14,557 bases of DNA from Simkania sp. (GTDB lineage: Bacteria; Chlamydiota; Chlamydiia; Chlamydiales; Simkaniaceae), in NCBI GenBank assembly GCA_028281425.1, contig JANQJX010000203.1, positions 1 through 14,557 on the forward strand, written 5' to 3'. Of the stretch, positions 7,543-14,557 are shown piece after piece. Positions within the stretch are counted from its first letter, which is position 1. Every line of letters begins with the position of its first letter. Under the pieces are notes generated by a model that saw nothing but the letters and a program-made list of their open reading frames with translations, did no database searches and was not told where the DNA came from. Both the position numbers and the translations under genes were made by a program.

Positions 7543-8970
7543 TCACCCTTTTAAAACAAGGTGGGGCCTAAGTTTTGAAACAGGATTTGCAAGTTTTGCT
7601 ATTTTAACCGCTTCGACCACATCGTCAATATCCTTGTAAGCATTTGGCATTTCTTCTGCAATGGTTCGCTTTGATGTTGCAGCAATTTGAACCCCTTGTT
7701 TTTTCATATGAGCAACCAAATCAACTCCTTTCCATGACTTAAGAGATTGCACTCGACTTTTATCACGTCCAGCTCCATGGCACGAAGAGCAAAAAGTCAA
7801 GGGATTTCCCAATCCAACAAGAAGATAACTTGCACGTCCCATATCTCCAGGAACTAAAACCGGTTGCCCTGTTTTTTGAAAAAGGGGACTTAATTCTTTT
7901 GCTCCCCTGCCAAAAGCACGCGTTGCCCCTTTACGGTGGATGCATACTTTACGCTCCTTCCCTCCTAATAGATGAGTTTCAAATTTGGCAATATTATGGC
8001 AAACATCATAAATCAGTTTGAGCTTGCTTGGAGCAATAGACAAAACTTCATGGCAAGCACAACGCACTTGATGTAAAATTTGTTGCCGATTATTAAACGC
8101 AAAATTTGCTGCAGCAGCCATAGTGACAAAATAAGCTTTTCCTTCATCACTTTGAATAGGCGCTGCAACAAGTTGTCGATCGGGAAGATTGAGATGGTAC
8201 CCCTTTTTTATAAAATCATTTAAAGTATCCTGACATATCTGATGCCCAAATCCTCGAGAACCCGAATGGATAAGAACATAGGTCAGTCCTTCTTCGACTC
8301 CCCACATCTTTGCAATATCAAGGAGAAAAATTTTTTCAATAGCACCAATCTCAACAAAATGATTACCCGAACCAATTGTTCCTAGCTGATTTTTACCTCT
8401 TTCTCGAGCACGTTTAGAAACCAAATCAATATTAGCCCCTTCAATGCATCCATGACTTTCCATATGTAAAATATCTTCAGGATATCCATATCCCCTTTCG
8501 ATTGAAAAAGAGGCCCCTTTTGTTGTGAGTTCTAAATAATCTTGATCTGTTAAGCTCTTTTTACCTTTTTGCCCTCTTCCTATCCCTGAAGGAATAAGCT
8601 CATAGATTCGCTTGAGAAGCTGACTTTTTGCCTCTTCACTTAGATCCTTAAAATAGATTGGAATGATTGCTAAACGCACACCACAGTTAATATCATAGCC
8701 TACACCTCCAGGACTGATCACTCCCTCTTTAGCATCCATTGCTGCAACACCCCCGATAGGAAACCCATACCCCCAGTGAATATCGGGCATTGCAATTGTA
8801 TGATTTAAAACCCCTTTTAAATGGGCTACATTGCATAGTTGTTCGATGGGTTTTTCTAATTCTTTCTCTTTGATCAACTTCTCTGTTGCAATCACAAGAG
8901 CATCAACATGCATCTTTCCTTCTTTGGAAATAGAAAAAGTAGCAGGCCCTATTTTCTTTAACTTAAACAT
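7543..8970 (-). CDS. rtcB: RNA-splicing ligase RtcB
   Basis: This GTP- and Mn2+-dependent RNA ligase joins 2',3'-cyclic-phosphate or 3'-phosphate RNA ends to 5'-OH ends and serves RNA repair or tRNA splicing. All hallmark residues are seen in the 475-residue protein. They are Cys96 in YDINCGVR, His204 in GSGNHFVE, His235 in IHSGSRGFGH, His325 in DVCHNIA and the guanylated His398 in SCHGAGRDKS. Other signatures are MPDIHWGYGFPIGG and LVPGDMGRASY. An upstream TTG (8976) is in frame, but the ATG at 8970 with GGGAG 10 bases ahead is the likely start. The start lies inside the end of the upstream archease-fusion gene, an 8-base overlap that implies translational coupling. It converges on the EamA gene with 79 bases between. 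Confidence 0.95.
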   Translation of the reverse strand: MFKLKKIGPATFSISKEGKMHVDALVIATEKLIKEKELEKPIEQLCNVAHLKGVLNHTIAMPDIHWGYGFPIGGVAAMDAKEGVISPGGVGYDINCGVRLAIIPIYFKDLSEEAKSQLLKRIYELIPSGIGRGQKGKKSLTDQDYLELTTKGASFSIERGYGYPEDILHMESHGCIEGANIDLVSKRARERGKNQLGTIGSGNHFVEIGAIEKIFLLDIAKMWGVEEGLTYVLIHSGSRGFGHQICQDTLNDFIKKGYHLNLPDRQLVAAPIQSDEGKAYFVTMAAAANFAFNNRQQILHQVRCACHEVLSIAPSKLKLIYDVCHNIAKFETHLLGGKERKVCIHRKGATRAFGRGAKELSPLFQKTGQPVLVPGDMGRASYLLVGLGNPLTFCSSCHGAGRDKSRVQSLKSWKGVDLVAHMKKQGVQIAATSKRTIAEEMPNAYKDIDDVVEAVKIAKLANPVSKLRPHLVLKG

Positions 8971-9760
8971 CAACAACCATCTCCCATTTTAAAAGGTGAT
9001 TTTTTTTTTCTTCTAAATGGCCGTGAAGGCTCACTGCCTTAAAGGGAATTCCTTCTTCTCGGTCTGCTTTATAGAGAATCTCATTTAAATGCATCACGAT
9101 CTCTTCAAGACTCTTTGGTAAAAAAGAAAAATCGAGATAAGAGGTAAGAGGAGGACTTTCAAAACAAAGAGCGATTTGAGCACTCAAATCAATCTGCTTA
9201 AGATCTGTTCCATGAATAGAAAATGCAAGATCTGCAGTATGCTCAATCTCCTCAAAAGGGGGAATTAAAGGGAAATCCCAAAGTTTTTGATAGCGTAGAT
9301 TGCCGGTACTTTCATAAAGATGAAGAGAAGATAAAAAAAGAGGTAAAGAAACAAATTGTTTTTCCCAAGCACTTTTAGAAAAAAAAGAGCGTGCCAAGGT
9401 GACATGGGGATAAAAAGGTCTCAAATCTAATTCAAATCCTTTTTGCCTTAAAAAGGAAAAAAGCTTTTGAATATAAAGAGATAAAAGATCTTCTTTTTCA
9501 AAGCTCTTAACATGATACGCCACTACACGCGGATTTTTTTCCGGAAGAAAAATACATCTATCAAAAAGGGCTAAAAGACCTACTTTAAAAGGAGGGAGAG
9601 GTAAAAAAGGCAAAAGCTCTTTGATCTTCTCAAAACAGGTGTTTCCCAAAAAAGCTGCAGTAAGATGCCGTTCTTTAGAAGGCAGAATAGTCCCCCTTAA
9701 ATCAAAAGAAGGCCAAGGAGCTTTCACATCAAATCCCAAAAAAAAGCACTTTTGGCTCAT
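8963..9760 (-). CDS. LigT-type 2H phosphoesterase fused to a compact archease
   Basis: This 265-residue fusion has a 2H phosphoesterase (LigT/ThpR, RNA 2',3'-cyclic phosphodiesterase or 2'-5' RNA ligase) at residues 1 to about 163. Its two catalytic HxT motifs are RHLTAAFLG (His32/Thr34) and YPHVTLAR (His119/Thr121). Residues about 168-265 resemble archease, the RtcB cofactor. They show FEEIEHTADLAF (His174, Asp177) and LEEIVMHLNEILY, then KAVSLHGHLE and the terminal VVDV (Asp264), matching the family's 'DHTADv', 'wLNELLy', 'KAVTyh' and C-terminal Asp. At about 95 residues the archease is short (usually about 140); the strands between LNELLY and KAVT appear deleted. It is the first gene of the rtcB operon and should supply RNA-end processing plus RtcB activation. 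The archease assignment is an alignment by eye. Confidence 0.82.
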   Translation of the reverse strand: MSQKCFFLGFDVKAPWPSFDLRGTILPSKERHLTAAFLGNTCFEKIKELLPFLPLPPFKVGLLALFDRCIFLPEKNPRVVAYHVKSFEKEDLLSLYIQKLFSFLRQKGFELDLRPFYPHVTLARSFFSKSAWEKQFVSLPLFLSSLHLYESTGNLRYQKLWDFPLIPPFEEIEHTADLAFSIHGTDLKQIDLSAQIALCFESPPLTSYLDFSFLPKSLEEIVMHLNEILYKADREEGIPFKAVSLHGHLEEKKNHLLKWEMVVDV

Positions 9761-9868
9761 TCTACTTCTATGCTTACGTCTCTTAAAAGAAAAGAGTAGA
9801 CGCTATTTGAACTAAAAAGTGAAGAAAAAATTCCCTTTTCACTTATATCACATCAGATTTTCTAGAAA

Positions 9869-10000
9869 GGGTCTGTCTTGAACTGAAAATTTGTTCGGAT
9901 CCCTTGAGATTTTTTTCGAAAATTGTGAAAGGTGCAAATTCATGGACTCTTGAGCGCAAAAGAGCATTTAGATAATGACTTTTCAGTTCAAGGGACTCCC
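9869..10000 (+). repeat. MITE-like inverted-repeat element; includes dispersed repeat B copy 2
   Basis: The left end GGGTCTGTCTTGAACTGAAA (9869-9888) and the right end (9980-10000) are inverted copies: 13 bases are perfect (9877-9889 against 9980-9992) and about 17 of 21 match overall, both ends starting GGG. The left 61 bases (9869-9929) are the second copy of repeat B from 2601-2661. At 132 bases with terminal inverted repeats and no gene, it resembles a small non-autonomous transposon. I see no clear target-site duplication. Confidence 0.5.
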
Positions 10001-10072
10001 TGAATATCTTGGAAAACAAAGCATGCAGATTTTTTAGAGGTCATCAGAAATAGGGGTGAGTTCGGTGCTCAT

Positions 10073-10128
10073 CTCATATCTGCACTTATTCAAAAAGCCA
10101 ATACCACGAAATAGGTAGCAATCCGGGG
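10073..10128 (-). repeat. Dispersed repeat A, copy 2
   Basis: This is the reverse complement of 2446-2501, with 27 bases exact (10073-10099) and the rest diverged. It sits about 85 bases upstream of the membrane-fusion protein gene. Confidence 0.85.
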
Positions 10129-10150
10129 GACTAAAAAGTTAAAAAAAATG

Positions 10151-10179
10151 TTGAACCGGAATTGTTTCATAATTATTAA
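10151..10179 (+). promoter_or_regulatory. Candidate promoter of the exporter operon
   Basis: TTGAAC (10151-10156) and TATTAA (10174-10179) are separated by 17 bases, each matching sigma70 consensus at 4 of 6 positions. They lie 34 bases upstream of the first ATG of the operon in a very AT-rich leader. The assignment rests on position and pattern only. Confidence 0.35.
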
Positions 10180-10212
10180 AAAAGAAACAGGTCGATAAAT
10201 TTTTTATTTAAT

Positions 10213-11121
10213 ATGACAAGAAAATATATATTACCTTTAATCGCATTGATTGGCCTTATTTTTGCGCTTTTAATTGTCATCGAGGGGATGCGCAAACCTC
10301 CTATCCCTAAGATTGAATTTCCCCCTCCTATTCCCCCCTACAAACATTTTGTTGCTGGCTCAGGTACAATTGAAGCAGCTTCTCGAGAAATTTCAATTGG
10401 TGTTCCTTTTAATGAAATTGTAACCGATATTTTTGTGCATGTTGGTGACGATGTAGAAAAAGATACCCCCCTTTTTAAACTCAATACCAGCAGCTTGATT
10501 TCTCAACTCAACCAAGCAAAAAAAGATTGGGAAGTCAAGCTTGTCAACTATCAAGATCAAAAAAAACAGCTCACTCTTTATGAAGATTTAAATGATAAGA
10601 GAGCGGTGAGTCAAGATGCTTTTAACCAACGTTTTTATGCTGCTGAACTTGCTTTTAAGCAACTTGAAGAAGCCAAAGCAGCGGTTCAGATCATTGAAAC
10701 AAATATTTACCGTTCAACAATTCGTGCTCCTCTTTGTGGATCTATTCTTCAATTGAATGTACGGCTCGGTGAGTCGGTTGAAATCAACCCTTTTGACAAT
10801 ATTGCTCCTATTCTTTTTGGAAGCACACATCCCTTACATATTCGCGTTGAAATCGATGAAGAAGATGCTTGGCGGGTTAAAAAAAATGCAAAAGGAATAG
10901 CCTATGTACGAGGAAATCGCTCTCTTTCTACCCCTCTTAAATTTCTCTATATCGAACCCTATATGATTCCTAAAGCTTCTCTTACCGGAGATAATCAAGA
11001 ACGGGTCGATACAAGAGTGCTTCAAATTATTTACGAAATAGAAAGAAAAGATCTGCCAATTTATGCCGGACAGGTTATGGATGTCTATATCAAAGCTTTG
11101 CCATCAGATGAAAAATTTTAA
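10213..11121 (+). CDS. Membrane-fusion (periplasmic adaptor) protein, HlyD/DevB-like
   Basis: This 302-residue adaptor would bridge an inner-membrane ABC exporter and an outer-membrane channel. It has one N-terminal transmembrane helix (about residues 5-24) with no cleavage site, then a proline-rich linker. The first half of the lipoyl/barrel-sandwich domain follows (GSGTIEAASREISIGVP... VGDDVEKDTPLFKL). Next come an alpha-hairpin of charged, coiled-coil-like sequence (about 93-165), the second lipoyl half (YRSTIRAPLCGSI... LGESVE) and a beta-barrel C terminus. The hairpin is short, about 35 residues per arm. No Shine-Dalgarno is apparent before the ATG at 10213. It is the first gene of the four-gene exporter operon and overlaps the next gene by 14 bases. 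Confidence 0.87.
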   Translation: MTRKYILPLIALIGLIFALLIVIEGMRKPPIPKIEFPPPIPPYKHFVAGSGTIEAASREISIGVPFNEIVTDIFVHVGDDVEKDTPLFKLNTSSLISQLNQAKKDWEVKLVNYQDQKKQLTLYEDLNDKRAVSQDAFNQRFYAAELAFKQLEEAKAAVQIIETNIYRSTIRAPLCGSILQLNVRLGESVEINPFDNIAPILFGSTHPLHIRVEIDEEDAWRVKKNAKGIAYVRGNRSLSTPLKFLYIEPYMIPKASLTGDNQERVDTRVLQIIYEIERKDLPIYAGQVMDVYIKALPSDEKF

Positions 11122-12514
11122 TCCTGCAATCATTTTTCTTCTTTTTCTTGCTGGGTGCAATGTAGGTCCTAATTATAAGATTCCAGAGCATCAGATGCCA
11201 CTTGAATTTCACGAAACCCAAGAAATAGATGATGGAGACGATTGTGATCTTATTTCCTGGTGGGATCGATTTGATGATCTCCTTCTCAACCAATTTGTCA
11301 ATGAAGCCATTCAAGAAAATCTCGATTTGCAACTTGCCCTTGAAAAAATCAGCGAACAAAGAGCACGATATCGCATTAAGCTAGCAGAACTTTTCCCAAC
11401 AGTTGACTTATCTGGAACAGAACGCAGAGTACGCATTTCTCAATCCCTTTTTGATTCTACTTTTTTAGGTCCTCCCACTCAAAATTTTTACCAAATAGGT
11501 TTTGATGCCAATTGGGAAATCGACTTTTTTGGAAAGCTAAGACGAGAAAAAGAGGCTTCTTTTTATGCCTTTGAATCCGAGATAGAAAATACGCGTAATG
11601 TTTATATTACGCTTATTTCTGAAGTTGCAAAAACCTATGTTGAAATCCGTTCGCTTCAAAATCAAGTCGATTTGTTAACACAAATCATTACAATCGACAA
11701 AAGTCTCTCTCAGCTCACATACAACCTCTTCGAAGCGGGACTCTCTTCTGAAATTGAATGGCAAACAGCCCTCTCTCAGCTTCAAGAAAGCAAGTCTTCT
11801 CTTCCTCCTATTGAAGCCCTTTTAAAACAACAAATTCACTCTCTTGCATTTCTCCTCAATAAAACACCTGAAGATTTTGGAGATACTTTTTCAACAAAAG
11901 CTCCTATTCCCTACAACGCCCAAACAATTCCCATAGGACTCCCTTCTGATTTACTACGCCGCCGCCCTGATATTCGACAAGCTGAAAGAAACCTTGCCTC
12001 AAAAACAGCATCTATTGGAGCTGCAATTGCCGATTATTTCCCCCGTTTTTCTCTTGTCGGGGCAACCGGTTTTGAGGCAAATCGCTCCCACCTTTTGTTT
12101 TCAAAAAATTCCTACACTTGGGAAATTGGTCCTTCAATAAAATGGCCTATTCTTTACTTTGGCCGCATTCGTGAAAATATTCGAGTTCAAAATTCTTTGC
12201 AAGAACAGGCCTTTTTAACTTATAAGCAAACCATTTTAAACGCCCTTGTGAATGTAGAAGATGCTCTAGTGAACTTTTACAAAGAAGAAAAAAGATATCT
12301 CCTTCTTGAAAAAGATATGAAGGCAAAAGAAAGAAAGTATTGGTTAAATCAAGATCTCACCCAAAGTGGCTTGCAAGACTTACAATCTATGCTTACAACC
12401 TATCGTAATCTTCTCAATGCAAAAAATGAACTCCTAAAAAGTAGACAAGCTCAAACAACAAATCTTATTGCTCTATACAAAGCCCTAGGAGGAGAGTGGT
12501 CATGCTCTTATTAG
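11108..12514 (+). CDS. Outer-membrane factor lipoprotein (TolC/NodT/OprM family)
   Basis: This 468-residue channel subunit should form the trimeric outer-membrane and periplasmic duct of the exporter. From the ATG at 11108 it begins with a lipoprotein signal peptide, MKNFNPAIIFLLFLAGC, whose lipobox LAGC places the lipidated Cys at residue 17; this decides the start over an upstream in-frame ATG at 11063. The mature start NVGPNYKIPE, the segment WWDRFDD, and the repeat-2 signature GLPSDLLRRRPDIRQAERNL followed by IGAAIADYFPRFSL are classic for the NodT/OprM group. Both structural repeats are present, so it is full length. It overlaps the adaptor gene by 14 bases and the permease gene by 13. 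Confidence 0.93.
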   Translation: MKNFNPAIIFLLFLAGCNVGPNYKIPEHQMPLEFHETQEIDDGDDCDLISWWDRFDDLLLNQFVNEAIQENLDLQLALEKISEQRARYRIKLAELFPTVDLSGTERRVRISQSLFDSTFLGPPTQNFYQIGFDANWEIDFFGKLRREKEASFYAFESEIENTRNVYITLISEVAKTYVEIRSLQNQVDLLTQIITIDKSLSQLTYNLFEAGLSSEIEWQTALSQLQESKSSLPPIEALLKQQIHSLAFLLNKTPEDFGDTFSTKAPIPYNAQTIPIGLPSDLLRRRPDIRQAERNLASKTASIGAAIADYFPRFSLVGATGFEANRSHLLFSKNSYTWEIGPSIKWPILYFGRIRENIRVQNSLQEQAFLTYKQTILNALVNVEDALVNFYKEEKRYLLLEKDMKAKERKYWLNQDLTQSGLQDLQSMLTTYRNLLNAKNELLKSRQAQTTNLIALYKALGGEWSCSY

Positions 12515-13671
12515 CCCTTAAAATGTTAATCGGTGATAGAGCAAAATTCATTGGAATTATTCTTGGCCTTTGCTTTGCTTCTTTTATCATTGTTCAACAA
12601 GCATCGATTTTTATTGGGCTGATGGCACGAACTTACGGTCTTATCACAGATACTTCTCAGCCTGATGTTTGGGTGATGGATTCAAAAGTACAATTTATCG
12701 ATGATATTAAACCTCTTCGCGAAACACAACTATTTCTTGTTCGAGGTATTGAAGGGGTTAAGTGGGCTGTCCCCTTTTATAAGGGGATTTTAAAAGCACG
12801 CTTAAGCAATGGAAAATTTCAACAATGCAATGTGATTGGGATTGATGAAGCCACTTTCATTGGAGGACCTCCTCGCATGTTAAAAGGAAAAGTGAATGAT
12901 CTTCGCTTACCCGATAGTATCATCGTCAATAAAGTAGGAGCAGATGATAAACTTGCAATACGCTGGAAACAAAAAAATGGAGATGAAACACTCGTTCCTC
13001 TTGCACCTTATGATACCCTTGAAATCAATGACAATCGAGTGGTGGTGGTTGGAATTTGCAAAACAACACGCACCTTTCAATCACAACCCGTCATTTATAC
13101 CACCTACAAAAAGGCTCTCTCTTTTGCCCCTCCTGAAAGAAAACAACTTTCATTTATTTTAGTCAAAGCAGTCGATGCAGTTTCGGCTAAAGCCTTGGCA
13201 AAAAGGATTACAAATCGCACAAAACTTGCAGCTTACACACAAAAAGAATTTCAAAAGCTCACTGTTGAATATTACTTGAAACATACGGGAATTCCTCTAA
13301 ATTTTGGAGTTGCTGTCATTTTAGGTTTCGTCATCGGTTTAGCAATTTCAGGACAAACATTTTATAATTTCATTTTTGATAACCTCCGTTTTCTTGCAAC
13401 TTTTAAAGCGATGGGAGCCTCTCAAACATTGCTTACAAAAATGGTTTTACTTCAAGCTGTTTGGGTTGGTTTTATTGGCTGGGGCATTGGAATAGGGGGT
13501 GCTGCTCTTTTTGGATTCCTCTCAAAAAATAGTGACCTTTCTTTTCTTCTTTCCTATGAACTTTATTTAATCAGCGGAGCGACTATGCTTTTTATATGTG
13601 CTTTTTCTGCTTTAGTTGCGCTTTATCGAGTCTATCGGGTTGATCCAGCTATTGTATTTAAAGGAAGCTAA
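12502..13671 (+). CDS. ABC exporter permease, FtsX/DevC-like
   Basis: This inner-membrane subunit has 389 residues. One transmembrane helix lies near the N terminus (about 15-40). A periplasmic domain of about 220 residues follows, with SQPDVWVMDSKVQF shortly after the first helix. Three C-terminal helices then form the FtsX core (about 265-295, 315-345 and 350-375), with KAMGAS in the cytoplasmic loop and a VDPAIVFKG tail. This four-helix topology is that of MacB/DevC-type mechanotransmission permeases. The ATG at 12502 has a strong ribosome site, AGGAGGA, 8 bases upstream within the end of the preceding gene; a GTG at 12496 overlaps that site. It pairs with the ATPase that follows after an 11-base gap. 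Confidence 0.9.
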   Translation: MLLLALKMLIGDRAKFIGIILGLCFASFIIVQQASIFIGLMARTYGLITDTSQPDVWVMDSKVQFIDDIKPLRETQLFLVRGIEGVKWAVPFYKGILKARLSNGKFQQCNVIGIDEATFIGGPPRMLKGKVNDLRLPDSIIVNKVGADDKLAIRWKQKNGDETLVPLAPYDTLEINDNRVVVVGICKTTRTFQSQPVIYTTYKKALSFAPPERKQLSFILVKAVDAVSAKALAKRITNRTKLAAYTQKEFQKLTVEYYLKHTGIPLNFGVAVILGFVIGLAISGQTFYNFIFDNLRFLATFKAMGASQTLLTKMVLLQAVWVGFIGWGIGIGGAALFGFLSKNSDLSFLLSYELYLISGATMLFICAFSALVALYRVYRVDPAIVFKGS

Positions 13672-13688
13672 TTTTTAAGGATATGAAA

Positions 13689-14414
13689 ATGACTCACGAA
13701 AAAAAAGATCTCACAAGATGGGCTGTTGTTCTCTCCGATATTCATAAGTCTTTTGGAAAAAATGAACTCCGCTTTGAAGTGCTTCATAGCATTCACCTTA
13801 AGGTACAAAAAGGGGAGCTTTTAATGCTTGTGGGTCCTTCTGGATCAGGGAAAACCACATTGATCTCAATCATTGCTGGGATTCTAAGCTTTGATAAAGG
13901 ATCATGCCATCTTTTTGGACAATCTTTAAATGCACTCAATGACAAAGAAAAAACCTCTTTTCGATTAAAAAACCTCGGGTATGTGTTTCAAGCCTTTAAT
14001 CTGATTCCCATGCTCACAGCAGCTGAAAATGTTTCTATTCCTCTACTTCTCAATGGAATAAAAAAAAATCAAGCTCTCTCAATTTCAAGAGATCGCCTTT
14101 CCCAATTTGGACTTAAAGATAAAACAGAAATGCTTCCAACAAAACTCTCTGGAGGTGAGCAACAACGGGTTGCAATTGCACGTGCTGTCATTCACAACCC
14201 TAGGTTAATTTTGTGTGATGAACCCACAAGTGCTCTCGACTACGAAAATGGAAAAAAAATTTTATCTCATCTGCGATCTATTGTGGATCAAGAAAAAAAA
14301 GGACTCATTATTGTCACTCATGATCAAAGAATTTTTGAATATGCCGACAGGATTATTGAATTAGAAGATGGCCGCATTGCAAAAGAAGCAAATAATCACA
14401 AACAAAACTTATGA
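13689..14414 (+). CDS. ABC exporter ATPase, DevA/LolD/MacB-like
   Basis: This 241-residue ATP-binding subunit drives the exporter. All catalytic motifs are intact: Walker A GPSGSGKTT (49-57), Q-loop Gln101 in YVFQAFNLIP, signature LSGGEQQR (153-160), Walker B LILCDEPTSALD with Asp177 and Glu178, and the switch His211 in IIVTHDQ. The sequence class is that of ATPases paired with FtsX-type permeases. Two in-frame ATGs exist, at 13683 and 13689. AAGGA (13677-13681) is only 1 base from the first but 7 from the second, so I chose 13689. It is the last gene of the operon; no clear terminator follows, and a transposon right end begins 46 bases after the stop codon. Confidence 0.93.
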   Translation: MTHEKKDLTRWAVVLSDIHKSFGKNELRFEVLHSIHLKVQKGELLMLVGPSGSGKTTLISIIAGILSFDKGSCHLFGQSLNALNDKEKTSFRLKNLGYVFQAFNLIPMLTAAENVSIPLLLNGIKKNQALSISRDRLSQFGLKDKTEMLPTKLSGGEQQRVAIARAVIHNPRLILCDEPTSALDYENGKKILSHLRSIVDQEKKGLIIVTHDQRIFEYADRIIELEDGRIAKEANNHKQNL

Positions 14415-14459
14415 TTTATCCCTGTCCCATTTGGAAAATCTTTAATGAGCAGGTAGATC

Positions 14460-14557
14460 TTGACATCCTCCTCTCCGTAAACGAAGAGGATTCCCTAGTG
14501 CTTTAACAGCACTTTGGAGAGTTAAGCATGCATCGCTGCTTCCTACTAGTTCCTGCT
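14460..14557 (-). mobile_element. Right end of an IS200/IS605-group (IS1341-like) element, cut by the window edge
   Basis: TTGACATCCTC followed by a hairpin (stem CCTCTcCG / CGaAGAGG with loop TAAA, 14470-14489) and then ATTCCC is the hallmark terminus seen downstream of tnpB genes of this group. A second hairpin, AGTGCT-N5-AGCACT (14497-14513), is also typical. The orientation means the element extends rightwards beyond 14557 with tnpB on the minus strand. The boundary is at about 14460. The identification is from a remembered family signature. Confidence 0.8.
14503..14557 (-). CDS. Possible C-terminal tail of tnpB (partial)
   Basis: A minus-strand frame entering at the window edge reads AGTSRKQRCMLNSPKCC and stops at 14503-14505, inside the second hairpin. 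The position just upstream of the right-end hairpins is where tnpB normally ends. The tail is too short to identify by itself, so the call rests on the neighbouring transposon end. Confidence 0.35.
   Translation of the reverse strand, partial: AGTSRKQRCMLNSPKCC

Larger units (their letters stand above)
9761..10212. other. Divergent intergenic gap with repeats
   Basis: This 452-base gap lies between the leftward RNA-repair operon and the rightward exporter operon. It holds an AT-rich stem-loop near 9817, the inverted-repeat element at 9869-10000, a C-type repeat block at about 10008-10040, repeat A copy 2, and a candidate exporter promoter. No gene is recognised. Confidence 0.6.
14440..14557 (-). 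ncRNA. 3' part of a TnpB-associated omega (right-end) RNA with native guide
   Basis: In related elements the RNA guiding the TnpB nuclease derives from the tnpB 3' end and the right-end hairpins, and its last 16-20 bases are host flank. Read on the minus strand, this gives scaffold from 14557 to about 14460 and guide at about 14459-14440. The hairpins fit; the exact 3' end and expression are inferred. Confidence 0.55.

Noticed and set aside
1..14557. CRISPR array, tRNA or rRNA genes
   Set aside because: No regularly spaced direct repeats, cloverleaf-like segments or rRNA signatures were seen on either strand. The dispersed repeats present are irregular and only two to four copies each.

Overview
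The window is AT-rich, tightly coding bacterial DNA, with genes ending in A/T-rich codons, short overlapping operons and several decayed, repeat-filled gaps. The envelope genes (a lipid-anchored TolC-type outer-membrane channel with a periplasmic adaptor) point to a Gram-negative cell. Low GC, small single-copy metabolic genes and abundant transposon debris fit a host-associated bacterium. An environmental (Parachlamydia-like) chlamydia is my best guess. That is inference from gene style, because no rRNA or other marker gene is present.

Layout. Positions 1-890 hold no intact gene. On the minus strand they carry remnants of a DDE-type transposase and of what looks like a BlaI/MecI-type repressor. 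A TrkH/KtrB-type potassium transporter (891-2426, +) follows, then a 374-base repeat-bearing gap and an aldose-1-epimerase-like protein (2822-3706, +). A 449-base gap precedes a type II NADH dehydrogenase carrying a C-terminal cyclic-nucleotide-binding domain (4156-5763, +). Next come a fructose-6-phosphate aldolase/transaldolase-family protein (5957-6619, +) and an overlapping EamA/DMT transporter (6606-7463, +).

The minus strand from 9760 down to 7543 is a two-gene RNA-repair operon. Its first gene fuses a LigT-type 2H phosphoesterase to a compact archease and overlaps rtcB by 8 bases. A 452-base gap with an imperfect inverted-repeat element separates it from a four-gene plus-strand operon (10213-14414): membrane-fusion protein, outer-membrane factor lipoprotein, ABC permease and ABC ATPase. 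Together these should form an ATP-driven tripartite exporter spanning both membranes.

The window ends inside the right end of an IS200/IS605-group (IS1341-like) element pointing left. Its characteristic hairpin, and by inference the 3' end of a TnpB guide RNA, abut the 3' end of the exporter operon.

The most notable items are the LigT-archease fusion coupled to RtcB, the NDH-2/cNMP-domain fusion, the TnpB guide-RNA end with a readable native guide, and mosaic intergenic repeats that recur in front of several genes.
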